Of a DNA stretch of 64,000 nt, positions 33,851 to 44,550 are shown piece by piece (the first letter of the stretch is position 1; each line of letters begins with the position of its first letter). A model generated the notes under the pieces. That model did no database searches, was not told the DNA's origin, and saw only the letters and a list, made by a program, of their open reading frames with translations. Made by a program: the position numbers and the translations under genes. Source of the DNA: Zanthoxylum bungeanum (taxonomy: Eukaryota; Streptophyta; Magnoliopsida; Sapindales; Rutaceae); assembly GCA_019454045.1 (NCBI GenBank), contig SKCR01038918.1:1-64000 (forward strand), in the 5' to 3' direction.

Positions 33851-34727
33851 GAAGTAGTCATATTTATCTCAATAACAAACATACCAGAGGCTAGTGCCTT
33901 GCCTGCCTTGATATCCTCCTTGTGTCCTTTGCCCATTCGGCAGTCACGTTTCCAGTGACCTTTCTTGCCGCAGTTGAGGCAGACATCTTGAGACTTGTCC
34001 ATTGGCTTCCCAGAAGCTTTTGTCAACTTGCCTTTACCCTTTTTCTTATGTTTCTTCTTCCTCACTCCTCCAGTAGCTTTGAGCCTAGCCTTTGGCCTCT
34101 GAGAGGTTGATGCAAAGTGCGCCTCGCGCTTGCCCCATTTGTGGAGTTCTTTTTTAGACTCTTTCAAGATGGATAACAGTTCTCCAAGAGTGTCATCCGT
34201 ATCCATCAACTTGTAGTTGATTATGATTTGTTTCCAAGTATCAGGAAGTGACTGTAAGATCATATCTATAGTCAGCTCAGCCTCCAAGACTATTCCCATA
34301 TTGGCCACTCATCATCAATATCGGCAATCATTTGAGCCCCGTGGACCTCAACTGATGCGCCTTCAGTCATTCGGGCGCGGAAGAGTTTCTTCACCAACTC
34401 ATATCTCTCCATCCGCTTATGGAGCGGTGGAGATCTCGCAGTCTAGCCATCATATTATAAGGATCCAAGTCCCTATTTTGGCGACGAAAGTGCTGAGTCA
34501 TCGAAGCTAACATAATAGCCTGAGCTGTGTCACAATCTGCTGTGAGTTTTCCATAACTCCGGCTCAAGTGGGTCAGTGGGCTTAGGCGGGAGAGGTGTTT
34601 GTATAGTGTACAGCATCCTCTCAGCCCCAAGGACTATCCTTAGGTTCATTTCCCAATCAGCGAAGTTTGTGCCCTTAAAGACATTGTCACCCATGATGAT
34701 GTCTCGGACACTTACCTTGCTTGCCAT
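33851..34727 (-). pseudogene. gag: Cop-3 gag with zinc knuckle
   Basis: Starts MASKVSVRDIIMGDNVFKG at 34727. The capsid-like part is spread over two frames (34727-34530, then 34630-34391: MTQHFRRQNRDLDPYNMMAR). From about 34308 it returns to one long open frame with a lysine-rich stretch and the zinc knuckle CLNCGKKGHWKRDC at 33940-33981 (CX2CX4HX4C). That frame runs into the protease. Gag forms the particle and binds element RNA. Two short frame breaks (near 34540 and 34350) are the only obstacles. Confidence 0.9.
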
Positions 34728-34941
34728 CTCAACTACGATAGTCCAACTATCTAGTTAACGATAAAATCGGTACAGTCAAACTGTTACAAAAAAATAACAA
34801 TGAATTAGTCCAACTAATTTTAATTAATTAAAGGAAATAATTTTGAAAGACGCGTATGGCTAAGTATCTGAATGAAATTGCAAATTCAATACTAGCCTCC
34901 CACTATTTTTATCAAGTCTCTAACCCTCTGTTGAGAACTCG

Positions 34942-34969
34942 GGAAATCCTATTTCCTAGTGGGCTAGGA
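34942..34969 (-). ncRNA. Double hairpin in Cop-3 leader
   Basis: GGAAATCCTATTTCC (34942-34956) and TCCTAGTGGGCTAGGA (34954-34969), 215 nt upstream of the gag start. The GGAAA stem is unchanged and the loop is different from Cop-1. Confidence 0.55.
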
Positions 34970-35168
34970 TCCCGTTAAATACACACAACCTTGACTTTGG
35001 CCAACAAGCTGTATGCTATTTAACTAGGTAGATCTCAAAGATCAATTGGATCCCATCCAATTCCTAGATCCGGTTAGGTGGACATCCAAGTCCTAAACAT
35101 ATTGCATATGCCAATGTATCTAATACATTTTCTAACCATATCCTCCGAATCATCTAGGCCTTGAACAT

Positions 35169-35181
35169 GGCTCTGATACCA
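35169..35181 (-). promoter_or_regulatory. Canonical initiator-Met PBS, displaced from the LTR
   Basis: TGGTATCAGAGCC on the minus strand, 33 nt inside the element from the LTR edge. This is the textbook plant copia PBS, while the LTR-adjacent copy (35199-35213) is a variant. Confidence 0.65.
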
Positions 35182-35198
35182 ATTTCATGCTTAAACAT

Positions 35199-35213
35199 GG
35201 CTCAATGATACCA
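35199..35213 (-). promoter_or_regulatory. Cop-3 LTR-adjacent PBS (variant)
   Basis: TGGTATCATTGAGCC on the minus strand, one base from the 5' LTR end CCAACA, as in Cop-2. Confidence 0.7.
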
Positions 35214-35214
35214 T

Positions 35215-37198
35215 TGTTGGTTTCAATAATTAGTCCCAAAGAAAGATTAAGCCATAGAAATACAAGTAACTTACATGCAAAGCTTGAAGGATGGCGGAAA
35301 CATACTTACAAAGCTTTGTGACGAAAATGGTGAAGAGGAATCCTTGAGCCTCCAAGGTAGAAGTTTCGGCCAAGCAAGAAGATGAAGAGAAGCTGCAAAT
35401 CTTCAAGTATTCCAAGCTCCAAGGTGGTTCCCTATCACCTCTTTTGATCCTTGCTTGTGCTAGCAAAAATGGAGAATAAAAAACAATTTTCTGCCTTTGG
35501 TTGGAAGCTCACGGCGTGAGCAAAGGAAGAAGGAGAGGAGTGGTTAGCCCTTTTGTTTTCTTTTTCCCTTTTGTTACCAAAAACCGTGAGTGAGAGGAAA
35601 AATGAAAATCAAGTAAAATAATGATATCAAATACCAAAATGAATTTTTAATCAAAAACCCTTCAAAAACCGTGAAAGGTTTTCCCTCCAAAATAAAATTC
35701 ATCATTTGCCATCATTACATTACTTTGAGATTAGAGACAATGTATCATCCCTTAAAGGTGACTAGATACATCCATCATCTATTCGTATCAGTAATGAGAT
35801 ATCGCAATGCGATTTGCGGATACCACTCGATTCAAAATACGAATGTGTCCGCAAACACTTCGGGCTCGGTTTCACTAATTCCGAATTAACGAATTTCCGT
35901 CGCGACGTGAATTAAATAATTACGCCTTGCGAAATTAACTATTCAGTTCGCTAATGAATTAATTCTAATTAATTCGTTTGCCCGAATTAAAATCCAATTT
36001 TAATTTTCGCGTCGAAATCTAATTTCGTTTAATAATATATCGAATATATTATTTTATCGATTAATTCCAAATTAATCGATCTCTCTCTCTCTCCTAATAA
36101 GGCATTTTATCCAAGATAAAGTTTCTCCGTTATTAATCCAAGATTAATAAAGTTCGAATCAAACATCATAGGTGAATCTTCAGGAAGCGACCCAAGAGAT
36201 CTCAAGATATTTTGGCAGTAAATACGGTCGTTGGATAATCCAAACACGTACGTACCTCGTACTACGTTTTTACCGATTTACAAGACAAGGTTGCTTCTAG
36301 CAAAGCGCCATGCCTACCCAATTCTCCAGAAATATTCTTACTGGAATATTAGATCTATATCAAGCGTAGTATACCGTAGTATCGCGTACATCGATCCAGT
36401 ATCGAACGATCACATGTTAGGCCTGGGGCTGGAAGTGGGTGTCTGCCCCGATACGAAACATATATCGGACATCAAACAACTAGTCTCTTTAAATCGGACA
36501 ATCCTGACCTGGTCATATTGTCCCGACGGTTGCAACATTTTATAGAGTACTAGTTCTGTGTCCTGCGCGATCATCAACTCCATATGTCTGAAGTGATATT
36601 TCCAACTTGACATCACACCCAGTACACTACGATTCCTGATAAACCCAGAAGTGGTGAACACAGAACGGTTAAAGTCCCCAACCACCAAAACCAAAGTTTA
36701 CCGATTGTCGCAAGTACTAGCGATGCAAGTCTCAGGTTAAGACAATATACACCTACCCTAATGCGGCCTCCCATAGACACGCAGACATACTACCAATGGG
36801 ATTCCGCGGGGTCTATCCAGAGCGAAGCTGTTTTCGTACCATCGGTAAAACACAACCTCCTATCGCACTTGCATAAGTATCCTATACTTAAATATATGAG
36901 AACTATGCCGTTGTGCCCTCACAACATGCACAAATGCATATACTAGTCTATTCCGCATTATCGATGTCTGATCTCGATAATACTCCGACTAGGGATATTT
37001 AATGATTAAACCTTTATGTATTGATACTGTCTCATATCATCTCAATACGGAACTAATCATATGGACTTTTGCCATTTATATGTCAAAGTAAATAATTACA
37101 AAACGGCAAAAGGCAATTCTATTATTACATAGTTAATTTTGTACAATAATACAATATCATTTACAAAACAGTGACGCTATGGGTCATAATGTCTAACA
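35215..37198 (-). repeat. Cop-3 5' LTR (1,984 bp)
   Basis: Minus-strand start TGTTAGACATTATGACCC at 37198, end CCAACA at 35215. Pairs with 28777-30769. Confidence 0.93.
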
Positions 37199-37203
37199 CT
37201 AAG
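37199..37203. repeat. Cop-3 target-site duplication, right copy (CTAAG)
   Basis: Exact repeat of 28772-28776. Confidence 0.95.
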
Positions 37204-38005
37204 CAATACTCAAAGTGTGTGTGTACAAAGGTTCCTTTGTGGATTCATCCCCAGGTAAGCTAACTCAATGATTTCGTTTCAAAAATCGGGATCGATGGGT
37301 CAAACCAACCTAGATGTCTCAATTATGCCTGCAATTGCTTTTCTGTGCTCAATGTAGTATGGTTTTCTTTCTCTTTTTCTCTTTTTCTCTTTTTCTCTTT
37401 CTTTTCTTTTCATTTTGAACTTCTTTTTTTTCAACACACCTACCATTTAAGGTAACATTTCTCCTCATGGTGGTCCTAATACTCGCCTATGGGTAGCTTC
37501 ACGCTATCGGTTATAGGCGGTTTATTTCTTTTCTTTAGAGACTTTTTTTTTCAACCATACCACACATCATAACACAAGCAAGTCAGATAGACATCTAAGC
37601 AAATGGTCATTCACCGACCTACAATTTCTTCGACTAGTCACTTTGCTAACTACTCAGGTTTTTCGTCACCGCTAAGACCTATAGTGAAGTGCTTACGAGT
37701 CTAGCATAGATCAACAATTCAAAGCATCAGATAAAACCACATCAAGAGTTTATCGTTTCTAAGATTTCATCCTAAAGCAAACGATTTCATCATCGGACTT
37801 ATGCCTAACTATTAAGAACTACACAACCCTTCTTTTTTTTTTCTCTTCTCTTTTTTATTTTTTTTTTGAAGGCCCCCTCAATGGTCTTTCATCTTTGCCG
37901 TAAGGTTTTCTGTTTCTCAATTTCCTTTTCCCCGCTATCCATGTTTACTAAACTCCTCTTGAAAACCTTTTTTTCTTCTCTAACCCAACGGATATCTATG
38001 ATGGC
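37204..38005 (-). other. Tat-2 interior, non-coding filler replacing gag
   Basis: No similarity to the gag of Tat-3 or Tat-4. Contains T-rich runs with a CTTTTT period (37365-37440), plus 37540 and 37830-37870. The right edge (about 37975-38020) still matches the first codons of Tat gag (CTAACCCAACGGATATCTATG against the 55410 region), so the element diverges just inside gag. Confidence 0.65.
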
Positions 38006-38573
38006 TTTTAAGACACGGGGTTAACATGATGCGTGTATGCATGAGATGCGTGAGATACGTGCAATGTATGTAATATATAAGCCCATTTAATAATTTTTAC
38101 ACTAGTTGGCCCATTATCATTTTAAAGTATTCAGTCATACTATTGCGCGGTGCAAACTTGTCCCAGTTGAAAGGCCCAACATGTTTACACTTTGCGATAA
38201 CATGGCTAAACACTTCATTGATAAGAGGCCCAAAAAAAAAATGGCCCACCGATATTTTAGAGCTTCTGGCCCAACTGTCAAATGACACAACTCGACCCAG
38301 TTTAAATGGCCCAACAAGTTCACATCTTTTGACAAAAGGTCCAACTGGATCCAAATAATGACGGTCCAAAACATCAACATAAAAAAAATAATTTCTACTA
38401 GTTCTACAACTAAGGTTCACATGTGGGTTTACGGGAGTGCGGATAAATGCTCTCGCTGACGAAGGCTCTCGCTGGCAATGCCTTTAACTAAACCCCTTAA
38501 CCCACTATAGACACGGTCAACTAAAGCACATATCATAAACATCACAAGACATGATTTCGGGGCCGATTCTCTA
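38006..38573 (-). other. Tat-2 5' UTR with two repeat units
   Basis: Homologous to the 5' UTRs of Tat-3 (55447-56490) and Tat-4. It has two ~135 bp units marked by GGCCCAACA at 38172 and 38307, whereas the others have three. It ends in a conserved segment next to the PBS. Confidence 0.75.
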
Positions 38574-38591
38574 TCCCCAGTGGAGTCGCCA
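38574..38591 (-). promoter_or_regulatory. Tat-2 primer-binding site
   Basis: TGGCGACTCCACTGGGGA on the minus strand, three bases (GTC) from the LTR end. The first ten bases fit the 3' end of a tRNA ending GGAGTCGCCA, as in plant tRNA-Arg, the primer reported for some Tat/Ogre elements. The tRNA identity is from memory, not tested. Confidence 0.75.
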
Positions 38592-38594
38592 GAC

Positions 38595-41265
38595 TGTAGG
38601 ATACAGAACTTGACGACGCTTGTTCTAGGCTTGCGGCCTAGTTGGGAGTACAGAATAGTCCACGGGGGAACTAAACCGGAGAAATAACATGGAGTCGCCA
38701 CCCGGTGTGAACCGGGACAAAGATTTAAGGCCGCGCTCACCCCTCGTAAGGGAAGACCTCAAACTGTTGGGTTCGGAATGGTCCCTTACTTATGTCACTT
38801 GTGATGATATGATTTGTGCAATAAACTAACCGAATCTACTCAACATACATGCTCAAGGATAACTTATGTCTAGTTCATGTTCCATAAAAAATAAGTCCAA
38901 CGTCTAAGTTTGCATGCTTGAAAATAAGTCTTTAAACAACAAACATGCAATATCACACAATGAGCACATTAAGCCAATAATCCAAAATAAACAAATAACT
39001 ATTTAAACATAATCATAAAATAAACAAAATACCATGCATAAAATAACCTAATTATGCTTGAAAACAAACAATGGGCTAGACTACATCATGCTTTAAATAA
39101 TAACTAAATAATCTACGAACCACATCATGCTCAAACACAAGTTTGGATGAGACGAAATACATGTCTTTTAAGTGGTACGTGGCGTTGTATCCCGAGTACA
39201 AACCGCACTACCGTCCATTCGGATTCGGCTACGGAATTTACGTCTGGGTTTCCATCCTATTACCACAAAAGGGAACATATATTTCGCTCATCCAATAATC
39301 ACATCATGCCTCAAACGACACTTATCCGATAATATTTTTAAAATAAACAAAATAAATAAAGATAATAAATAAAAAGGTGCCCTCAGGTCTAACCTCTTTT
39401 GTCGTCTCACGAAAGGGCGTTATACGTCCGTTGGAAGGGTGAATGATCCGCAACTCTTTGGTTCACCAACTCAACGTCTTTCCTCACTGTTTCGCCGTTT
39501 GGGCTGCTGTTTTCACTCCGTTTCGCGTGTTTTCTGGTTGCGGTTTTAGGCTTTTACTGATTTCGGTAAATGGTGGACTATTTTGCGGTTTTGGAGGGGT
39601 AAAGGGGCTGCAGTTTTGTGATCTTTAAGGGGAATTCTGGGCAGTTTTTAGGTACAGTTTTGGAGGTATTTTGCGGCAGTTTTCAGTGGTGTTGTGGGGT
39701 AGTTTATGGGGTTGATTTAGTGCAGTTTTCGGGATTGTTTTGCGATATTTAGGGACTGTTTTCACGGCAAAATTTGGACTGTTTGGGGCAGTTAGTTGCT
39801 GCAGTTTTGGGTGTAAAATGGAAGCAGTTTTGTGAATTAATTTGAGGGTTTCCGGGCTGTGTTTTGAAAGGTGGGCTGCTAAGGACGTATGGTGTGATGG
39901 TGTGTTGAAGCTATGAGTTGGTCGTTGCTGTGTTGTTGAGGGTTAGTGAGTGGGGCTAGTTTGGCTTCGTGGAGATAATGATGTGGTATGCGTGAGTCAG
40001 GATTTTTAGTGTGGGCGTGGATTGAGCGTGAAAGAGGCTGGCTTATGCGTGCAGTTGGTGAGTGCGTGGAGATAAGTTGGTGGACGTGGAGAGATGGTCA
40101 ACTGAGTGCGTGAGGGCTAGGTGGCAGTGTGTGCAATTTGTGAGTGGCCGTGTGGCTATGAGTCTGCTGCTCGCGTGAATTGTTTGAGTGGGTCTGCTTT
40201 GTTTGTTTGTGAGGCAGCGTGAGTGGCTTGGAGAAGGGTTGAAGTGAGGAGTGTTATATGGGAGGTACGAGAGCTGAGAATATAGAAGAGAGGTGATAAG
40301 CTATTTTAGGGTTTCATATTTTTTTACGTGAGTGGAGGAAGGTCCAAGCGTGAAGGCGTCCTGTTGAATGGGTTTGTAACGTGTATGTTGCGTGGCTTAT
40401 GAATGAGGCAGTGGCTTGCTGCGAATGAGGGTGCTGAGTGATGAAGGTGGTTAAGGTACGTGAAGCTAGGGGCAATGTGAGGGGCTCTGCGTGGTGTGAT
40501 TAGGGTTGCTTTGTGCGTGGCTTTGCCGAGAAGGGAGAGCAGTTAGAAGGCAATGGCGTGTTCGCGTTAAGAAAGTTAGGGGCAGTTTAGGGCTACTTGC
40601 GATTGGTTTGCTTATGCGCAGGCAGGTTTAGGGTTATTATTTTGTGTTTTTTTTTGTGAATCTGACGGGTTAGTGAGGGAGAAGGTGGGAGGCGAGAGGC
40701 TTTAGGGTTTATTTATATCGTGGTGAGCTAGGTTTATGATTTTCTTGGAAATGATCTATTTATTTTTGGAATTAGAATTTATTTTAATTAGGAATTTTAT
40801 TTAATTAGATATTAATTTAGATTTAATTTCATTTAATTTCAATTTAATTAGTTATTTAATTTGATTTGATTTAGTTTAATTGGTTTTTAATTAGTTATTA
40901 AATTTAATTTCAATTTAATTGGTTTTAATTACTTTTAATTGGTTTTAATTTAATTTAGATTTCATTTAATTTGTTTTAATTTAATTTAATTAGTTTTAAT
41001 TTATTTTAGTTTAATTTGTGACATATATTTTAAATGTTTTAATTATTATTGGATGTGATTTAATGGGTTTGGGCTAAGGTTAAGTTTTAAAACGGAGGTC
41101 CAACAAGCGAACCCGAAGCTAAACAAGAGAGTTAAATCCGAACTAATGCTAATTTCCAACTTTACCCTTCCAACGTCCGTTTCCCGCGGCTTTCACAATC
41201 AAAGAGGCAGTGTCTCCATACAAGACTCATCATCGGGACTTATATGCAAAAATGCAGTGCCTACA
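38595..41265 (-). repeat. Tat-2 5' LTR (2,671 bp)
   Basis: Minus-strand start TGTAGGCACTGC at 41265 and end CCTACA at 38595, giving 6 bp terminal inverted repeats. The U5 end carries the hairpin/PBS-like block at 38691-38716. The middle is rich in TTTAGGG, GTGGGG and GCGTG-type phrases. A TATA-like GATATAAATAAA is near 40708-40720. Confidence 0.92.
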
Positions 41266-42560
41266 ACAGTATCAGTCCATAAAGGATAAATCATTAAATA
41301 TCCCTAGTCAGAGTATTATCGAGATTGGACATTGATAAAATACGTAAAAGACTAGTATTACACTTGTGCGCGATTGTGAGGGCACAACGACATAGTTCTC
41401 ATATATTTGGAATATGATACTCATGTAAGTGTAATAGGAGGTTGTGTTTCACCGATGGTACGGGAAACAGCTTCGCTCTAGATTGACCCCCTCAGAATCC
41501 CCATTGGTAGTATGACTACGTGTCTATGGGAGTCCGACACATCAGGGTAGGTGTATTAGGTCTTAACCTGAGACTTGCACCGCTAATGCTTACGACAATC
41601 AATATACTTCAGTTGAGGTCGTCCAGGGGTGTAACAGGTCCTGTGTACGCCGATACTAGGTATATTGAGAATCGTATAGTATTGGATGTGATGTCAAGAC
41701 AGAAGTATCACTCCAGTCATAGTGGGATGATGTCATGTAGGATACGGTATTAGTGCTCTTAAGTGCTGCGCGGCCATCGGGATATTAAGACTAGGTCATA
41801 CATATCCGATAATAGAGACTAGTTACCAGATATCCGGCAAGTGTTTCGTACGGGGCGACACAACTCCAGCCCCAGGCCTAGCCGGCCAGTCACTGACAGT
41901 CCAATACTGGAATCGAAATACGCATACTACGGTATACTACGCTTGATACAGATCTTTATATCCTATAAGAATGTTCCAGAGAATTGGGTAGGCATGGCAC
42001 TTTGCTAGAGGCCCAACCTTGTCTTGTGAATCGGTGTAAACATGGTACGAGGTACTTACGTGTTCGGATAGTCCGACGACCCGATTACTACCAACATATC
42101 CGGGGATCTCATGGGTCGCTTCCCAATGATTCACCGATGACGTAGACTCGCACATTTATTAATCTAGGATTATTTGATGAGAGAGAAAAAATTAATCTTG
42201 GATTAATTACGGAGATATTTTATCTAGGATAAAATATCGTCTAAAGAGAGAAAACGATTAATTTGGAATTAATCGGTAAAGTTAATATATTGATTATATA
42301 TTGAACGAACTTAGATTTTGACGCGGAATTGAAATAAGATTCTAATTCGGGCGAACGAATTAATTTAGAATTAATTCGTTAGCGAGCGTGAATAGTGAAT
42401 TCGCTAGGCGTAATCATTTAATTATGACGCGACGGAAAATTCGCTAATGGGAATTAGCGAAACCAAGCCCGAGAGTGATTGCGAGCACATTCGCATTTCG
42501 AATTCGAGTGTGGCACGCAAGTCATATCACGCGTCAACTCATTCGTCACATCAAACGTCA
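41266..42560 (+). repeat. Cop-4 LTR fragment, plus strand, truncated at both ends
   Basis: Homologous to Cop-1 LTR from about base 170 (ACAGTATCAG) to about base 1465. It shares diagnostic variants with the minus-strand LTR at 46279-48344 (for example GTCAGAGTATTATCGAGATT), so the two are probably the LTR pair of one element. The left edge meets the exact end of the Tat-2 LTR. The right edge meets Tat pol at a shared TCAAA (42558-42562). Confidence 0.85.
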
Positions 42561-43248
42561 AAACTGCCATACTTCAGAGGACAGACTACTCGGGGGTTTG
42601 GGGTACAAATCTGATGAAGAAAAGCCGAAGGTTAAAAAAATGATGGATGAAACTGGCAGATTGTTTTGTGAAGGCTTCAGGGTATCAGGGTGAGCCCGAA
42701 CCAATAGAAGTTAACGGGATTGTAGTGCCTGGTTCGAGATATTCCAAGAGATGCTGGGCAAGAAGCTGCTGACCGAAGAAGTTGTGGGAAGAGCAGAGAA
42801 TTGGGAAGAAGAATTGATGAAGTTGGAGAGCCTGACTCTGGGATAGGATAAAAAGCCTGAAGAAAACCTAGTTGCAGAGGAAGAAATGTCTATAGATGAG
42901 GAAGACATTTACCTTCCTGATTTGTTTGAATGTACTTCTGCACTCTCCAATAATGAAGACATTTCTTTTTCTTACTTGCTTGAGTCATTTACATTTGCTC
43001 TACATGAATCAAGCATATTTGATATCAGTTCAGCCAGAACTACTACATTTAACTTGGGTACATCTGAGAACCCCAAGGAAATCCTGATTGCAAGTGAAGT
43101 TACCTCCGAGGAGATGGAGAAATTAGAAGAAGTATTGGTCAGATATGCCAAAGTATTTGCTTGGTCCTTTGAGGACATGCTTGGGGTAGACAGGAGCATT
43201 TCCCAGCACACAATACCCATTTATCCGAATATGAGGCCAGTGAAATAA
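42560..43248 (+). pseudogene. pol: Tat-3 pol: protease-RT linker
   Basis: Homologous to 59847-60531. Frame changes near 42640 and 42680 and a stop near 42845 precede an open part at 42886-43248 (LPDLFECTSAL, FDISSARTTTFNLGT and RYAKVFAWSFEDMLGVDR). It ends at a TAA where Tat-1 has a CAG codon (PVKQKLRRM). A 77-codon stretch of LTR origin at the left is not part of it. Confidence 0.8.
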
Positions 43249-44040
43249 AAACTCCGACGGATGAGACCTGAGTGGGCCGAGAAGGTCAGAGAATAGGTTA
43301 AGAAATAGATAGATGTGGGGTTCCTGGAAGTAGTGAAGTATCCTGAGTGGTTACCAAATATTGTGCCAGTACCGAAGAAAGACGGGAAAGTTAGAATGTG
43401 TGTGCATTACAGAGATATCAACAAAGGGTTGACCGAAAGATGATTTTCCTCTACCGCATATAGATGTTCTAGTTGATAGTGCGGCTCTATCTGCTATGTA
43501 TTCATTGCAGATGGGTTTTCAGGTTACAATCAGGTGCTCATGGCTGAGGAAGATAAGCACAAGACTGCTTTGTTACCGAGTGGAGTACTACTTATTTGTT
43601 ACAAGGGTAATGTCGTTTGGGCTCAAGAATGCGGGAGGTACGTATCAACGGATGGCCACTACCTTATTTCATGACTTGATGCACAAAGAGATTGAAGTGT
43701 ATGTGGATGACATGATGGTGAAATCATAGACAAGAATTGGGCATATAGAAGCACTGGAGCGGTTCATTCAGAGAGTTGACATGTACAACCTGCGGCTGAA
43801 CCCCAAGAAATGTGTGTTTGGGGTAACATCAGGAAAGCTGTTTGGGCATACAGTGGGAATGGGAGGAATTGAGGTAGACTCTGAAAATATCAAAGCAATT
43901 ACAGAGATGCCAGCACCGAAGACTGAGAAGGAGGTCAGAGCATTCATGGGGAAGATTCAGTACATCAGTCGGTTCATCACCAAGTTGACGTCAGTGTGTG
44001 AGCCTATCTTTAAATTGTTGAGAAAAGATTAGCCGATAAA
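43249..44040 (+). pseudogene. pol: Tat-3 pol: reverse transcriptase domain
   Basis: N-terminal part with in-frame TAG stops at CAG positions (near 43293 and 43306), then PVPKKDGKVRMCVHYRD, where the usual aspartate of VDYRD is histidine. Palm 43496-43729 with YVDD at 43700-43711. Connection 43781-44032 with ENIKAITEMPAPKTEKEVRAF. Several frame changes occur. Confidence 0.87.
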
Positions 44041-44550
44041 GTGGAATGAGCAGTGTCAAGCAGCATTCGACAAGATCAGAGAGTACTTGGTAAAGCCTCT
44101 TGTGTTGAAACCTCCAAGATTGGGCAGACCTTTGATATTGTATTTGGCCATAGAATCAGAAGTACCGGGGGCAATGATGGTACAAGTAGATGAGACAGTG
44201 GTAGAACATGTAGTTTACTATCTGAGTAAGAAGATGCTCCCGTATGAGGCTCGATATCAGGAAGTAGAGAAGATCTGTCTTGCAGTGGTATGGTATTCCA
44301 GAAAATTGTGGCTTTACTTCCAGTCTTACAAGATCCAGGTAGTGGCAAAGGAGAATCCTCTGAAATATCTGCATTCAGTGCCTTCGCTAGTGGGGAAATT
44401 GGGCAGATGGTTAGTATTGCTGACAGAATTTGACACTGAGTATCTCACCACCAAAGTGATCAAGGGGCGAGCAGTAGCAGAGTTTCTGGCGTTGCAACCT
44501 ATTTAAGGGGATCAGTATAAGTTTGAATTTCCCGATGAAGAGATTTGAGC
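44041..44550 (+). pseudogene. pol: Tat-3 pol: first RNase H (degenerate)
   Basis: Open at 44087-44506: LILYLAIESEVPGAMMVQ, LSKKMLPYEARYQEVEK and SYKIQVVAKENPLKYL. The catalytic aspartate positions are replaced as in Tat-1. A TAA ends it where relatives read PIEGDQYKFE. Confidence 0.82.

Larger units (their letters stand above)
34728..35198 (-). other. Cop-3 short leader
   Basis: About 470 bp between PBS and gag, against 2.2-2.6 kb in Cop-1 and Cop-2. It holds one TTGACTTTGGCCAAC copy (about 34990) and the double hairpin, then loses homology to the long leaders at a point next to TAGGCCTTG (about 35153). Confidence 0.75.
28777..37198 (-). mobile_element. Cop-3: minus-strand Ty1/copia element, most complete coding copy
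   Basis: On the minus strand: 5' LTR (37198-35215), PBS, short leader, gag, protease, integrase, RT, RNase H, polypurine tract, 3' LTR (30769-28777), with perfect CTAAG repeats. The gene order INT before RT defines Ty1/copia. All domains are recognisable, but frameshifts and at least one stop prevent expression of a full polyprotein. Confidence 0.94.
7551..41265 (-). mobile_element. Tat-2: minus-strand, non-coding Tat-type element, interrupted by three copia insertions
   Basis: Read on the minus strand: complete 5' LTR (38595-41265), PBS (38574-38591), 5' UTR (38006-38573), non-coding interior (37204-38005 and 28504-28776), repeat-rich 3' UTR (19756-21682 and 8342-9612), polypurine tract (8329-8341), and a 3' LTR truncated at 7551. 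With the three insertions removed the interior is about 4.9 kb and holds no gag or pol. The two LTRs match closely over the 0.77 kb they share. A TSD cannot be tested because the left end is lost; the five bases after the right end are ACAGT. Confidence 0.8.

Noticed and set aside
37365..37440. CTTTTT run as a microsatellite of interest
   Set aside because: Imperfect pyrimidine-rich low-complexity DNA in non-coding element filler; nothing to suggest function.
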